NCBI RefSeq assembly: GCF_001638985.1
Contig: NW_017265135.1
Span: 2,409,223-2,473,222 of the forward strand
Direction of reading: 5' to 3'
DNA from: Phycomyces blakesleeanus NRRL 1555(-)
Taxonomy: Eukaryota > Mucoromycota > Mucoromycetes > Mucorales > Phycomycetaceae
DNA length: 64,000 nt
The notes under the pieces were generated by a model. It saw only the letters and a list, made by a program, of their open reading frames with translations. It did not search any database and was not told where the DNA came from. The position numbers and the translations under genes are program-made. Shown one piece after another: positions 1-11,685 of the stretch (within the stretch, counting starts at the first letter, position 1; every line of letters starts with the position of its first letter).

Positions 1-1620
1 ACACTCAGAGTTTATCTCCTACCCTATCCAGCTTGTAGTTGAAAAGGAAGTCGAGAAGGAAGTCTCAGATGACGAAGAAATGAAGGAGGCTGATTCCGAA
101 GAAAAGCCCAAAATTGAGGAGATCGAAGACGAAGATGACAAGAAAGAGGAAAAGAAAAAGAAAACCATCAAGGAAACCGTCACTGAGACTGAGGAGCTCA
201 ACAAGACCAAGCCTCTTTGGACCCGAAACCCTGAAGAAGTCAAGCTCGAGGAGTACACCCAATTCTACAAAGCTCTCACTAATGACTGGGAAGACCATCT
301 GGCTGTTAAGCACTTTTCTGTCGAAGGTCAGCTCGAATTCCGTGCTATCTTGTTTGTTCCCAAGCGTGCTCCCTTTGACATGTTTGAGACCAAGAAGAAG
401 CGCAACAACATCAAGCTTTACGTCCGTCGCGTGTTTATCATGGATGACTGTGATGAGCTGATCCCCGAATGGCTTAACTTTGTCAAGGGTGTTGTTGACT
501 CTGAAGATCTTCCTCTCAATATTTCGCGTGAGATGCTCCAGCAAAACAAGATTCTCAAAGTAATCCGCAAGAATCTCGTCAAGAAATGCCTTGAGATGTT
601 TGCTGAGATTGCTGAAGACAAAGAAAACTTTGACAAGTTCTATGAGGCTTTCTCCAAGAACCTCAAATTGGGTATCCATGAAGACACTCAAAACCGTGCC
701 AAGATTGCCGACCTTTTGCGTTACAGCTCTACCAAATCAGGAGATGAAATGACTTCTCTAAAAGACTATGTTACCCGTATGCACGAGAAGCAAAAGAACA
801 TCTACTATATTACTGGCGAGTCTCGTGCTTCCATTGAAAACTCACCCTTCCTTGAAGGGTTTAAGAAAAAGAACATCGAGGTTTTGTTAATGACTGACCC
901 AATTGATGAATATAGCACTCAGGTAATTTCTTACAGAAGATATAGTCATGTATTACTTTTTTTTTTTAAAAAAAAAAAAAAAACATGTATTAACCAAGTT
1001 ACGTGTCCTGTAATTAGCAATTGAAAGAATACGATGGCAAGCCCCTTGTCTGTATCACCAAGGAAGGTGTCGAGATCGAAGAAGATGAAGATGAAAAGAA
1101 GGCGCGAGAGGAAGAAGAAAAGAAGTGCGAAGGTCTCTGCAAGGCCGTTAAGGAGATTCTTGGCGACAAGGTCGAAAAGGTCGTTGTCTCTAACAAGCTT
1201 ACTGACTCTCCGTGTGTCCTCACGACCGGTCAATTCGGTTGGTCTGCCAACATGGAGCGTATCATGAAAGCCCAGGCTCTTCGTGACTCTTCCATGTCAT
1301 CTTACATGGCTTCTAAGAAGACTTTGGAGCTTAACCCTCATCATGCTATTATCAAGAGTCTTGCTGCCAAGGTTGAGGCTGATAGTGGTGACCGAACTGT
1401 CAAAGACTTGACTACACTCTTGTACGAGACTTCGTTGCTCACCTCTGGCTTCTCTTTGGACGACCCCAGCTCATTTGCTCACCGTATCCACCGCATGGTT
1501 GCTCTTGGTCTCAGCATTGACGAAGAAGATTTGCCTACAGCCGAGACTGACGATGCACCTCCTGCTGAGTCAGCGTCTGCGTCTGCAGAGGAATCCTCTA
1601 AGATGGAAGAAGTCGATTAA
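1..1620 (+). CDS. HSP90: Hsp90 molecular chaperone, 3' part (5' end outside window)
   Basis: ATP-dependent cytosolic chaperone that matures kinases, receptors and other clients. Exons seen: 1-922 (frame opens at base 2) and 1018-1620, joined by a 95-nt phase-0 intron (923-1017). The window starts just before the charged linker, so the N-terminal ATPase domain is missing. Visible are a Lys/Glu-rich linker (about 40-180), the middle domain with [14 protein letters not shown] near 510-550, and the dimerisation domain with [16 protein letters not shown]. The protein ends in MEEVD, the TPR co-chaperone docking motif that marks the cytosolic form. The splice restores the family sequence [17 protein letters not shown]. 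The intron contains a T11A16 tract. Identification is secure; only the start is unseen. Confidence 0.97.
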
Positions 1621-1951
1621 ATCTACTAGATATTTTTATTTTTACTTTCTATAAGAAAAAAATTTCTAGCTGTCTATAGCTTACATTATTCTCTTTAAAA
1701 GAATATTTTATGAAATTTGTCAATAAACATTTTTATTATATGTTACTCTATGCGTCTATCATTGGTGTGCATATCTTGGCAATATTCCCTTGCTTCCCTA
1801 GTCCTCTCACTCCCCCCACAAATAGGCTCATTCTCCGCTTGATTGGCCCATGTCGGTGATGTCATCTCCTCGGACGCCCTGGCGTTGTAATTTTTTTCTA
1901 CTTTTTGAAGTGGCAAGTTCTCTGTCCAAACAACCTAATCGTCCATTCCTA
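1621..1951. other. intergenic, HSP90 3' flank / ATP14 promoter
   Basis: About 330 bases between two + strand genes. The first 130 bases are AT-rich and would hold the HSP90 3' UTR. The rest is more pyrimidine-rich and leads to the ATP14 start. No further gene seen. Confidence 0.5.
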
Positions 1952-2609
1952 ATGTCGTTTGCTCGCATCGCTGTCCGTGCCATTGCCTCCAAGGTAACCT
2001 ATCTTTCTATAGGCCTCTTGCTTGAATAAAATTATACGCAAAAAAAGCAAAGCTTCTCGTCATATTATATATTTTTTCTTTTTTTTTGAATATCTGTAAG
2101 ATGCTTTATTTTCGGATTTTTCGAAAAAGAAAGAAAGAGAAAATGAAGAAGAGATGACTTCTCGAGTAGAAAGCTAATTATATTCTATATTCTTAATTCA
2201 GGCCCCCGTCAATGTCCGTGCTGCCGTTCCTTCCATGGCTATCCGCAGCATTGCCAGCACCTCGGTTATGCAGAAGGGTGAGAAACTTTAAAAGATACGC
2301 GTATGTGGAAGACAGGCAATTGATGCGTCCACTATTTTTCAGATGTTGTCCAGGAATTGTTCCTTAAGGAATTGAAGGGTTACAAGCCTGCCCCTGCTGT
2401 AAGTAAACCATTGTGATAGAAGTCCGAATTCAATGAACAGACTTTGATGGTTTTTTTTTTGCCTTTATTTGCTTTCTTAGGCCAAGGAGGATGAGTCCGT
2501 TGTCAAGGATATCAAGCTCCCCACCCCTCCCGTCTCCCCTGAGGTCGACGCTGACTTGGCCGAGCAGTTGGCTGCTTACGATTCCGAGCCCGTTGAGACT
2601 GTCAACTAA
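1952..2609 (+). CDS. ATP14: Mitochondrial F1Fo ATP synthase subunit h
   Basis: Small accessory subunit of the mitochondrial ATP synthase (subunit h; Atp14 in yeast). Four exons, 1952-1993, 2202-2277, 2343-2398 and 2481-2609, give 100 residues. The phases (0, 1, 0) fit without a stop. Residues 1-38 are rich in Arg, Ala and Ser with no acidic residue, like a matrix-targeting presequence. The mature part begins DVVQELFLKELKGYKP, the family's conserved opening. An acidic, proline-containing tail (SPEVDADLAEQLAAYD) follows, also typical of subunit h. Each exon is too short to be obvious on its own; together they make a convincing protein. The start is the first ATG in frame with the presequence. 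Confidence 0.9.
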
Positions 2610-2894
2610 AGCAGTTGTACCTTTTCCCTTTTTTGTTTATAAAGAAAGAATTCATCTTTGAAACCAAGAGTTTCGCAATGTAGTTTGTGTGTGTTTCTGG
2701 TGATATTTATTGTGTGGGACATTATAAAGTTAGAGGTGTGCCAAAAAGGAAGAGAAAAGAAAAAGGAAAATTATTCGCATACATGTATAAATGTGTGTGT
2801 ATAACAATATTAGTAAAAAAAATGAGATGATGTACTGGTAATAGCAGGTTCAATTTAAGACTTGTGTTACTTCTTTTTCCTCTACCTTATTCTT

Positions 2895-4450
2895 ATGGTG
2901 CCCGATCGCCGTTCTATTGCATGGGCTGCAATCCTCACACCATTAATTGTCATATTATTGACACTTGGGTGGTTCCATCGAGAAAATAGTGGCCCATTAA
3001 TTGGGTATCCTGAAGACAATGACATAACATTACCTGAACCTGAACCTGTGCCTGAACCTACTGTACCTACTGTACCTACACCTAAACCTGAACCTGCGCC
3101 TGAACCTGCTACTGCTCCGGTAGTTGCAGGGTACTTTGTCAATTGGTACGCGAAATAAAGAATCACCACAGTTGCATGATCTTACTCAACCGAATACTTC
3201 TCTCAACAGGGCCATATACGATCGTAATTATAATGTAATTGACCTCGCTCGAGATTCAGATAAACTATCCCATGTTCTTTATGCTTTTGCTGATCTCAAT
3301 GATGATGGTACCATTGTGCTCGGTGTAAGTTTTTGTGCATGTCATATTTCTAGAGATCTTACACAAATATAGGATGCCTGGGCTGACACCGATAAACACT
3401 TTGAGGCCTGTATGTATTTTGCACGCAACATATTCTATCTGATCACTAACACTTTCTTCTAAAGCACAAACCGTTGATGGTCACAAGGACACTTGGAAAG
3501 AAGCCCCAGATAATAATTTGTATGGAAATCTTAAACAACTGCATCTGTTAAAAAAAAATAAGCGTCATCTCAAGGTCTCCTTGAGCATTGGTGGGTGGTC
3601 CTGGTCAACAAACTTCTCGACAATAGCTACAAACACCCAGAAAAGGCACCAGTTTGCTACTACTGCTGTAGAACACGTTGCAACTCTTGGACTAGATGGA
3701 ATTGATATTGACTGGGAGTTCCCAAAAAATGCAAATGAGGCAGAAGGTTATGTTGAACTATTATCGGCTGTTAGGCAAGCTTTGGATTCTTACCAGCACG
3801 AAACCAAAGACAAAGATCGATTCTTGCTCTCAGTAGCAATGCCATGTGGACCCGACAATTACAATATCTTAAAATTAGGTGCTATGGAACCCTTTGTGGA
3901 TTTGTTTTATTTGATGGCTTATGACTTTTCTGGAGATTGGGATAAAACCACTGGGCATCAATCAGCACTATTTGATGCCCCACTAAACGTTGACCAAGCT
4001 GTGCGTCACTTTATTAAGGCAGGTGTTCCGTCACACAAGCTAGTGCTTGGATTGCCAGTGTATGGTCGTGGCTTCTTGGGTGCCAAGGGTCCTGGATCAG
4101 CATTTACTAGTTTGCCTAAAGGTACCTGGGATCTAGGCGCGTATGACTACAAAGATCTTCCTCCGCCTGGAAGTTCCGAATATTTCGACGAAGCAAAGGT
4201 CGCGTCATGGTCATTTAATCCTACCTCTAAAGAATATGTTACATACGACACTCCTGAAGTCATTGAACACAAGTGCGATTACATTAAGTCTAAAGGACTG
4301 GGAGGTGCAATGTTCTGGGAACTTAGTGCAGACTACCATGGGGATCATCCACGCAGCTTACTCAATACTGTGCATCGTAAACTTGGCTCTCCTGATCAAA
4401 CACCAAATCATATTGAGTTTCCAAATAGTCGCTACGAAAATATAAAATAA
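2895..4450 (+). CDS. GH18 class V chitinase with N-terminal membrane anchor
   Basis: Endo-acting beta-1,4 chitin hydrolase of glycoside hydrolase family 18, expected in cell-wall remodelling or chitin scavenging. Exons 2895-3145, 3210-3324, 3373-3409 and 3465-4450 give 462 residues. Residues 9-26 form a hydrophobic segment with no clear signal-peptidase site, so a type II anchor is likely. A Pro/Glu/Val spacer (about 43-76) follows, then the GH18 barrel (about 80-450). The catalytic motif DGIDIDWE is complete, with the acid/base Glu near 219. SIGGW on the preceding strand, MAYDFSGDW and the late GGAMFWELSAD are all present. No chitin-binding module is seen. It is convergent with the CotH-like gene, with about 100 bases between the stops. 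The first ATG before the hydrophobic segment was taken as start. Confidence 0.93.
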
Positions 4451-4552
4451 AGATGTACTCAACAACACTTGCTTTTGCGTTTATTGTTTATTTATTTATT
4501 TTTGAAAATGTGGTATAATGACCCTGAACTTTCTGTAGCTTCTACATATTCC

Positions 4553-6521
4553 TTAAAAAATCTCTCCTGTGGTGTTGTGCCAAAATTCCATTGTGTTTTC
4601 ACTCTGCCATTTGATAAATTCCTTAACACCAGGTGAAGCAAGATGTCCAGTAGGACCATTAACGGCAACCCTGAGAGGAATGGTTTCATTTTTTGTGAAA
4701 AGATTAAGTGCGGTAGGGATATCAACCATAGGAGGGATTAAAGATAGAGAATATTCTTCACTCCCATCGATGTCACCAAGAATAAGACCTTTGCTGACCC
4801 GAGGGAGACTACAATCCCATGCAACATCTTCTTCAATCATGTCCACAACGTCATCAATACGATTCTCTAACTCTTTGAGGTTGTAAAGTCTCTTTGTAAT
4901 TTCAACGATTAGCTCTTCCAATCGAGTCTTGAACGTAGGTATTTGCATCATCTTTGCTATCAAAGGTCGCAAATGAAAGCAAGGAAAATCCGAGTAATTT
5001 CCGGTAGTCATGGATACGGTACTAATGAAACCAGCTCCAAAAATCAGATCGAGATCTGATGGTAGATAAATATAACGCTGGGTTTTGGGGTCAAGGTAAA
5101 GATAATAATTATTCCCTGTGCCAATATAACCATCTGAAAATCCCAGAAGAATCTCAAGGGCAATGCTAATTTTGAATAGTGTATTTAGATTTTTGTTTTA
5201 TTGAAACTTTAAATAACTTACCAACGAAGAAAGCTTTCTGTATCAAGTTTTTTATTCCAAATATGTACAGCATTCGGCGTATCTGTAGGTGCGTCTTTGA
5301 TAAATTTTGTAAACTCAATCAATGGGTCAAGACTTGCTATCCCATTTGTTGAATCAGCCTTGATTTTGTAAGCCCCGGTCTCGTACTTTGTTATATTTTG
5401 GTAGTAAGATAAGTCAGAAAGGGTAATGTTCACATTTCCATTGTCTACTTGATAGACTGCTTGATAAAGAATTCCTTGCTCATATTTTACATTGCCGTTT
5501 GCAAACTCATTACTGAGCCAAGGATCTTTATAATTTTCAATAAGCCCAAAGAGACCAAGAGGACGATCATTCATTATTACTCTGTAGGTATAAATATGTA
5601 TGAGTGCATAGCTTTGACTTGGATAAAGTACCCACAATAGCCTACCTGACGTAAGAAAACTCGGTCGCAGCTAGTCCAGCTGCCTTAACAATATCATAAC
5701 CAATACTTTCGCGAATATACGAATCGTCATTGTTAATAGCACGTAGCTTGAGCCGACGGTAACCATACAAATGGTTTTTAGCTTTTTTTTTCAGTTTGAT
5801 ATTATAAGAAAGTTTGCGAAAGGTGCGAGAGCTAAGACCACTTATTTCAAGCTCGACATTAGAGAAAGTATGTATGCCGTGAGGGCTATGGGTTGTAGTA
5901 GAGAAACATTAGTGTGTATAGAGAAATAAGTGGCATTATATCAAGATTACCTGATGTAAGATACATTAGCGGCTACTAAACTTTCTTCCATTGGATTATT
6001 GTGCATGTTGTCAAATGCTGATTGATTTCCAGACAAATGAATGGTAGCGATCTCACCGTCAATATGCAAAAGAGACTTTATACGATCGATTGATGGAATT
6101 GGAGGAAGGGCTGATTTCAATTTGGAAAGTACGCGAGTGTTCCATGGGCGCCCAAAAGTTTCATTTGGTGTACTCTCCTCTGTTTTGTTACGACTGAAAT
6201 TCTCGGTCTTCATACTGTTCCTTCCGGTACTCATCGAATACTTGTAGTCCTTGGATGCTATAGGTGCAGACCCAGTATAAAGTACAGGGACTTGGGCCGA
6301 CTGTAATAGGGGGTATGATATAGTATCTACCACAACGCTAATATCCTGTCTGCCACCTTCGAGAGATATGACACTGTAAGTAATTTGATCTTTAGCTTTT
6401 GCGGCTGATACAACTGCAAAAACTGCAAAAACTGCAATGTAAGAGGTGCAATGTATTAATACAAGCGAGTTGCATAAGTTGCATAGCATATTATCTACTC
6501 ACATATAGACGTTATACGCAT
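4553..6521 (-). CDS. CotH-family secreted protein (spore-coat-protein-H-like kinase fold)
   Basis: Member of the CotH family, which has an atypical protein-kinase fold. In Mucorales these are secreted or cell-surface proteins and some act as host-cell invasins. Minus-strand exons 6521-6503, 6431-5951, 5885-5646, 5581-5222 and 5165-4553 give 570 residues. The first 19-nt exon spliced to the second creates a signal peptide beginning MRITSIFFAVFAVVSA. Family blocks follow: HIDGEIATIHLSGNQ, the SYNIKLKKK region, VIMNDRPLGLFGLIENYKD and the acidic LPSDLDLIFGAG. There is no hydrophobic C-terminal segment, so no GPI signal is evident, unlike several mucoralean CotH proteins. Whether it has invasin activity cannot be read from this sequence. 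Alternative start: ATG at 6489 without the first intron, which gives a poor signal peptide. Confidence 0.88.
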
Positions 6522-8375
6522 TGAAAGTACTTTAATTTATAAAAATAATAGTAAACAATGTGTCATAATAAACTTTTAACATCTTTTTATATATTTCTGG
6601 ATTCGTGTGGGACAAAATGCTGAGCAAGCTGCCATACACGTTTCGCATATAAAATACAAATGTATACCCCAATATGACAGTTTGATATTGTCTGCAATGG
6701 AAATACATATATATATATCAAGTAGGTTTTTTTTTCTTTCTTGGAACCATTAGATTCGAGAAAGTAGTCATGTTTGCTCGATTTATCTTGATTTATTTTT
6801 AGTAATCCTTGCTAAGCATATTTCTGCACCAAGAAATATTCGTTGCCATGACTCGCTCTTAAGCCACTAGACACTCTATAAGCTACTTAGTGTTATATGC
6901 TTCGAATAAATATTTTAAGATGCCTCGAGATACTCTATTTCAGCTAAAGTATAAGATGATATTAACAACAAATACAAACATAAATATGATAATCAGTACC
7001 AACCACCAAATGGGATATATATAGTAGATATTTCAAGCAGGTTTTACACAGATACTCTTTTAATAACCAGATTTATTAAGATTTTTACTTGGCTAGATTA
7101 TTTACTATTTTTTCTTGGCAAGCCCTAATGTTTAATAGTTAGGACAACACTGAAGCCTGTTGAAACCGCAGCTACGTATAAGACCCTCCAAAAAGACGTT
7201 GTATTGTGTGAACTTAGAAATGAATTGAAGTTCAGACAGTTGACATTTTTTTTTTCTTGTATAGATAATTAATGCTTCTGGGTAACAGCTATTATAGAGC
7301 TTGAGATATGTATTATATCCAAAAAAGAAACTAGTTGGCTTTATTTAATGGGGGGATATGGTCACTATTACTTTTTTTTAGAGTTTCTGATCTATGATTT
7401 ATTATAACGTATGTATTATAGATTGTTTTCTATCTAGGTTTTGTCTCTCTTTCCAAAGCCATTTCAAAATTTGCTTCATAATTGTAGGCTTATTAGGCTC
7501 GCCTGAATATATATGTATGTATTGCAAGTACTCTCTATCAAACTTTGATCTGGATCTTTGTATTGCCACTTGAGAGCATATATGCCAAGATTTTCTTTTC
7601 GTTTTCTTGATATGGATTTTTTGTGTGATGCTGTATTATTGTCTTAGAAACTTTACAGTATTCTTAAAAGCTATATACATACCTTCCAAAATAAGATCAT
7701 CTTCTTTCCAAAGTTAGATTTATATAGCTTCAAAGACATTATATTCACATCTTTTTTCTAAGGGTAAGAAAGAGCAAGAACAAACACGCAAACATAGTGA
7801 GTTTATTCATTTACTACAAAAAAAGTAGCCAGTAAATTGCAGCAGATAAAAACAAAAATAAGAATAGAAGTATTAGAAAATACTCAGACTTCCTCTTCTA
7901 ATAAAGACATGCTTTTTACCACCTCTTCCCTTTCTGTGAGATTTCCACTTGGTAGCTTTCTGTAATCTCTTCGCCCTAGGTATAGAAATAATTACGGCCT
8001 TGTTTTCCCCTTTTCTGACCTCAAATACCAAATACTTTCCCAATCATCTGGATTTCATTCCTTCATTCCCCTTCTCCTGCTCCTGCTCATCCCACAGGAG
8101 ATCCTGATAGGATTGTACCTTAGTATTATTTAGCCATGCCTTTATTTCTAAAAAGGTTGGACATATGGCTGCGGAACATGTCAATAAATATATAAACAGC
8201 TGTAAATTTCTACGCTGCTCAAGGTTTTAAAATATGTAGTATCTGCATAAATGTTCAGTATTAAATCTATATATATAAACTGATATCTACTCTTATTACA
8301 TTCACGGTAAAAAAAAAAGTTTTAACCCCGCAAAGAATGGCTAAAAAGTAAAAATAAGAACATCGTTTCCTCACC

Positions 8376-8648
8376 ATGTTATTAATCGAATCAGATACGA
8401 AAGACATGGTTTCATTAGAAAACGTCAGCGGTGCATATTATAAAAGTTGTTCCCACAAATATGAATGCCGTATCTATGTGCATCCAGGAGATTTCGGTGC
8501 TGCCTATATGTCATTAATAGTTGGCATGAGCCTATCAACTGTCGAGTACTTCATTAAAATAGTGGATAAATCAAAGCATTCAGAGCTAATAAAAGGGTTT
8601 AAAAGGGTTAGATATATTGAGGGGAAGACAGAAAGTCATACGATGTAA
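8376..8648 (+). CDS. doubtful small ORF, 90 residues
   Basis: Uninterrupted ATG-initiated ORF in otherwise stop-rich DNA. It has mixed composition and a short hydrophobic stretch (AAYMSLIVGM) near the middle. No family is recognised, and no flanking exon with matching phase was found. It could be a degenerate exon, a lineage-specific small protein or chance. Confidence 0.2.
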   Translation: MLLIESDTKDMVSLENVSGAYYKSCSHKYECRIYVHPGDFGAAYMSLIVGMSLSTVEYFIKIVDKSKHSELIKGFKRVRYIEGKTESHTM

Positions 8649-10582
8649 ATGGTTCAAAAGGACTCTTTTGTCTCATATTCTAGGCTTAATGCCTTTTTTA
8701 AAAGGAGATAAAATTATTCCTCTGTAGAAATATAATAGTTAGCTGTCCAAAGCGTTTGGAATTTGGAGCATGTATTGCAGCAAATAAGCCAAACTAAACA
8801 GAAGGCCACGAGAAAAGGCAGGTATATTGAACTCGTGGGGATGTCCATTGGACCGATTAATCTATATTTATAGTCAAATGTAATAATAAATTAACCAAAT
8901 CTATCAGAGTAGTTAGCGAAAGGTTCAAGGAAGAACGTATAATTGAGAGAATCTAGTAAGGGAAGGATAGTGTGATTATTTGGCGCTAGTTCTATACAGG
9001 TGATTTCAGGCCTTTGGTGTCCTTAGACGGCAATCCAAACCAATACCAATACGCGAACAGCTTGGCTCAGAACTTCTCATCCGGTTTCCAAAAAAAAAAG
9101 AAAGATACGATACGATACGATAACACAAAAGCCACTTTATGTTCCAAGAAGACAACGCCAGCCTCCATGCCGGCCTATATTTGAAGTGGTGAAAGGACAG
9201 TTACGAGATCCGGGGTTTTGACTAATGGCCAGCTCAGAGCGTGGATATCAAGCCTATTAAGCATCTCTAACGGGCTATCTAAAGAAGCATGAATAATAAG
9301 AGGGCAAACATCATAAATCGTGACAACCTTGAAGGCTGACATGCAACAAGAGTAGGAAAAAATAGATATCGGCCTCTTGTCAGATTTGGCAGTCATCATG
9401 CAACATCATTGCCAAGCTGTAATTAATACCAAGGGAGCAATACCAAATATTAATATTTTTTCTTTTTCTTATATTTCAATAAGTATGTATATCGCCTTGT
9501 ATTTGAAGCTTAAATGCTTTAGCTATTATTACTGATGAGCAGTTGCATGTTGAAAATATGCTTTAATTTCTCTCGTGTCTTTTCTCTCTCTCTTTAGGCT
9601 CAGATGTCGGAATATTTTTGCTTTTGGCTGTATATTACTTCATATAATACTCCAGCATATGTTTGGTTCGTGGTCGAATAAAAAGGCGGGACTATTAAAT
9701 ATATATGATCTGATTTATCTAATGACTTTACTTTGCAGGTGGATATCTTGGGACATATACATGTGTCATAATGGACTTTTAGTTATTATTATTATTATTA
9801 TACAGAATTCATGTAGTACATAATGCTAAGCATACTTTTTATTGACGCTTTGGATAATATTTTCTGTGGAATCTGTATAATAAAAAAATTGAAATCATGT
9901 ACTACTTATTTTTATATCTTATATTTCTTATTCTTTAAAATGAGTGCCGCTTGGCTCGTTGGGCATCATCTTAAGTAAATATAATTCCTAAAATAGAAAA
10001 AAAAAACTTTAGTTTGCGTTTCCTTTATTCTATACAGTACTCATATTTTCCAAGTTTTCTAGGCTCTTTGAAATGAAATATATCTTTAAAGCTTTAAAGA
10101 CAAAACAATGATAAAAATGCTGTTTATTTCAGTGATATCTACAAGTACTCTATTTATACGTAAATAAGAAATGTATCAATTGATTAGTATAGACATGTTA
10201 GGGAATGCTACAGAAGGGAAAAAGAGAACTTAGAGGGAAATCCAGAAGTATGTTCTCTATTTTTCTGTTTCTCGTTCTTTCTATCGTGGATAATTATACA
10301 CTTTTACTATACAATATATTTTAAGCTCTATTTGTTAAACAACATATTCTTCTATCAATTAATTTGATACATTCAAGCACTGTCCTTTATGCTCACGGTA
10401 CTCTCTTCAAAGGTTCAGGTAAGGTTATAACCCTTTTTCATATTTCTGAGCTCGGGCGCCATATTCAGCCTTTCATGGTATTCTAAGATATTATTACAAC
10501 CAGCCTTTCTTTTCAATCTTATTAATATTCTTATAAATCATTCTATATAATTACATATGACAGTCTAAATTGTTTGGAAAAC

Positions 10583-10897
10583 ATGGCTTTGTTACAGCTC
10601 GAGCATATTTTATGGGATAAAGCTCCTGCTGTTGTATTGAACTTCAAACACATCCCTAACCTATCTCGACATGATATCCCAATTTCTGATAGGTTTACTG
10701 GTGTTATTCAAGCTGAAAGTACCATAACAGAAAACGAATATGTTTCGGAGGGTCAGCATATGAGACAAATGCTGCAAAGTTCTAGAGGAATAACACTAAG
10801 AAGAAGAAAAGATGGATCGTTTGACCTGGATATCGCCAGATATTTCTCAAGGATGACAGTTAGTAAGTCATTAGGTAGATTCTTTAAAAAAAAATAG
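10583..10897 (+). CDS. doubtful small ORF, 104 residues
   Basis: ATG-initiated ORF starting MALLQLEHILWDKAP and ending in a short lysine run. The reading is protein-like, with charged and hydrophobic residues mixed and no simple repeats. There is no recognisable domain, and no adjoining exon was found within several hundred bases. Possibly a remnant of a gene or transposon. Confidence 0.22.
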   Translation: MALLQLEHILWDKAPAVVLNFKHIPNLSRHDIPISDRFTGVIQAESTITENEYVSEGQHMRQMLQSSRGITLRRRKDGSFDLDIARYFSRMTVSKSLGRFFKKK

Positions 10898-11584
10898 AGT
10901 CTTACCTTAATATCATTTTCTGTACTCCGTGAGGGGTAGAGTGGGGTGCTTTACATTGATTGCAGAAAACGGGCATGGTGGTACAAGAGTGGTATATTAA
11001 AATAAAAATGGCTTTTTTTGAACTATAATGGAAAAGCGATAGGTTTACTATAGTGTTTCTACTTGAGATTGAGACAAGGAATATTGAATAATTTAAATAG
11101 ATTTATGTGACTGATCCCTGTTTTTGTTAAAATTTATATTTATCATGCTCGCACTTTCAGCAGATCACATCAGTCAAGTAATGACTTACTATTGATCATG
11201 TTAAGGCTATGTACTTAAAATATTTGTACAAGAAATAAGTATTTCAAGCATTCGATAGTTTACTTTGAGCTTTGAATATATAGATAATAACTTCTTTTTG
11301 TCATTAGATATCATCTTTGGGTACTATTGATCCAGTAAAATTTCAAAAATATGATATACAATTTACTAATTGGTAATTTCTAGCAAGAATGTGCAGAATG
11401 TCTTATTCTTAGATGTCAATGCTGCAAGCAAACAAGTTTCACCGCATGAATCCTGGTGTGCTACAATAAGATTCAGTGTAATGTTTAATTAGGTGCGACG
11501 GTTCACAGAATCATATCAACAAAGTCCGTGTTTACAACGAGGGGGTGTTTTAAAAGGTTTAAAATTAGCTAACACTATAGGAAA

Positions 11585-11685
11585 TGGAAGAATTTATAAC
11601 TCTGAACTCGTAGGCAATATACGGGTTCTTATATCATTTACAAACCCATATATTGCCTATGAGTTCAGAGTTATAAATTCTTCCA
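11585..11685. repeat. long hairpin: 43-bp inverted repeat with 15-bp loop
   Basis: Arms 11585-11627 and 11643-11685 are reverse complements with 41 of 43 positions paired. They enclose the 15-base loop 11628-11642. The two mismatches would be G-U or A-C in RNA, depending on the strand. The hairpin lies in the gene-poor stretch, with no transposase nearby. It could be a small foldback (MITE-like) element or a hairpin-RNA source. Confidence 0.85.

Noticed and set aside
9175..9399. Minus-strand open frame in a less AT-rich patch
   Set aside because: Protein-like in places but short, with no family, no exon partners and a weak start context.
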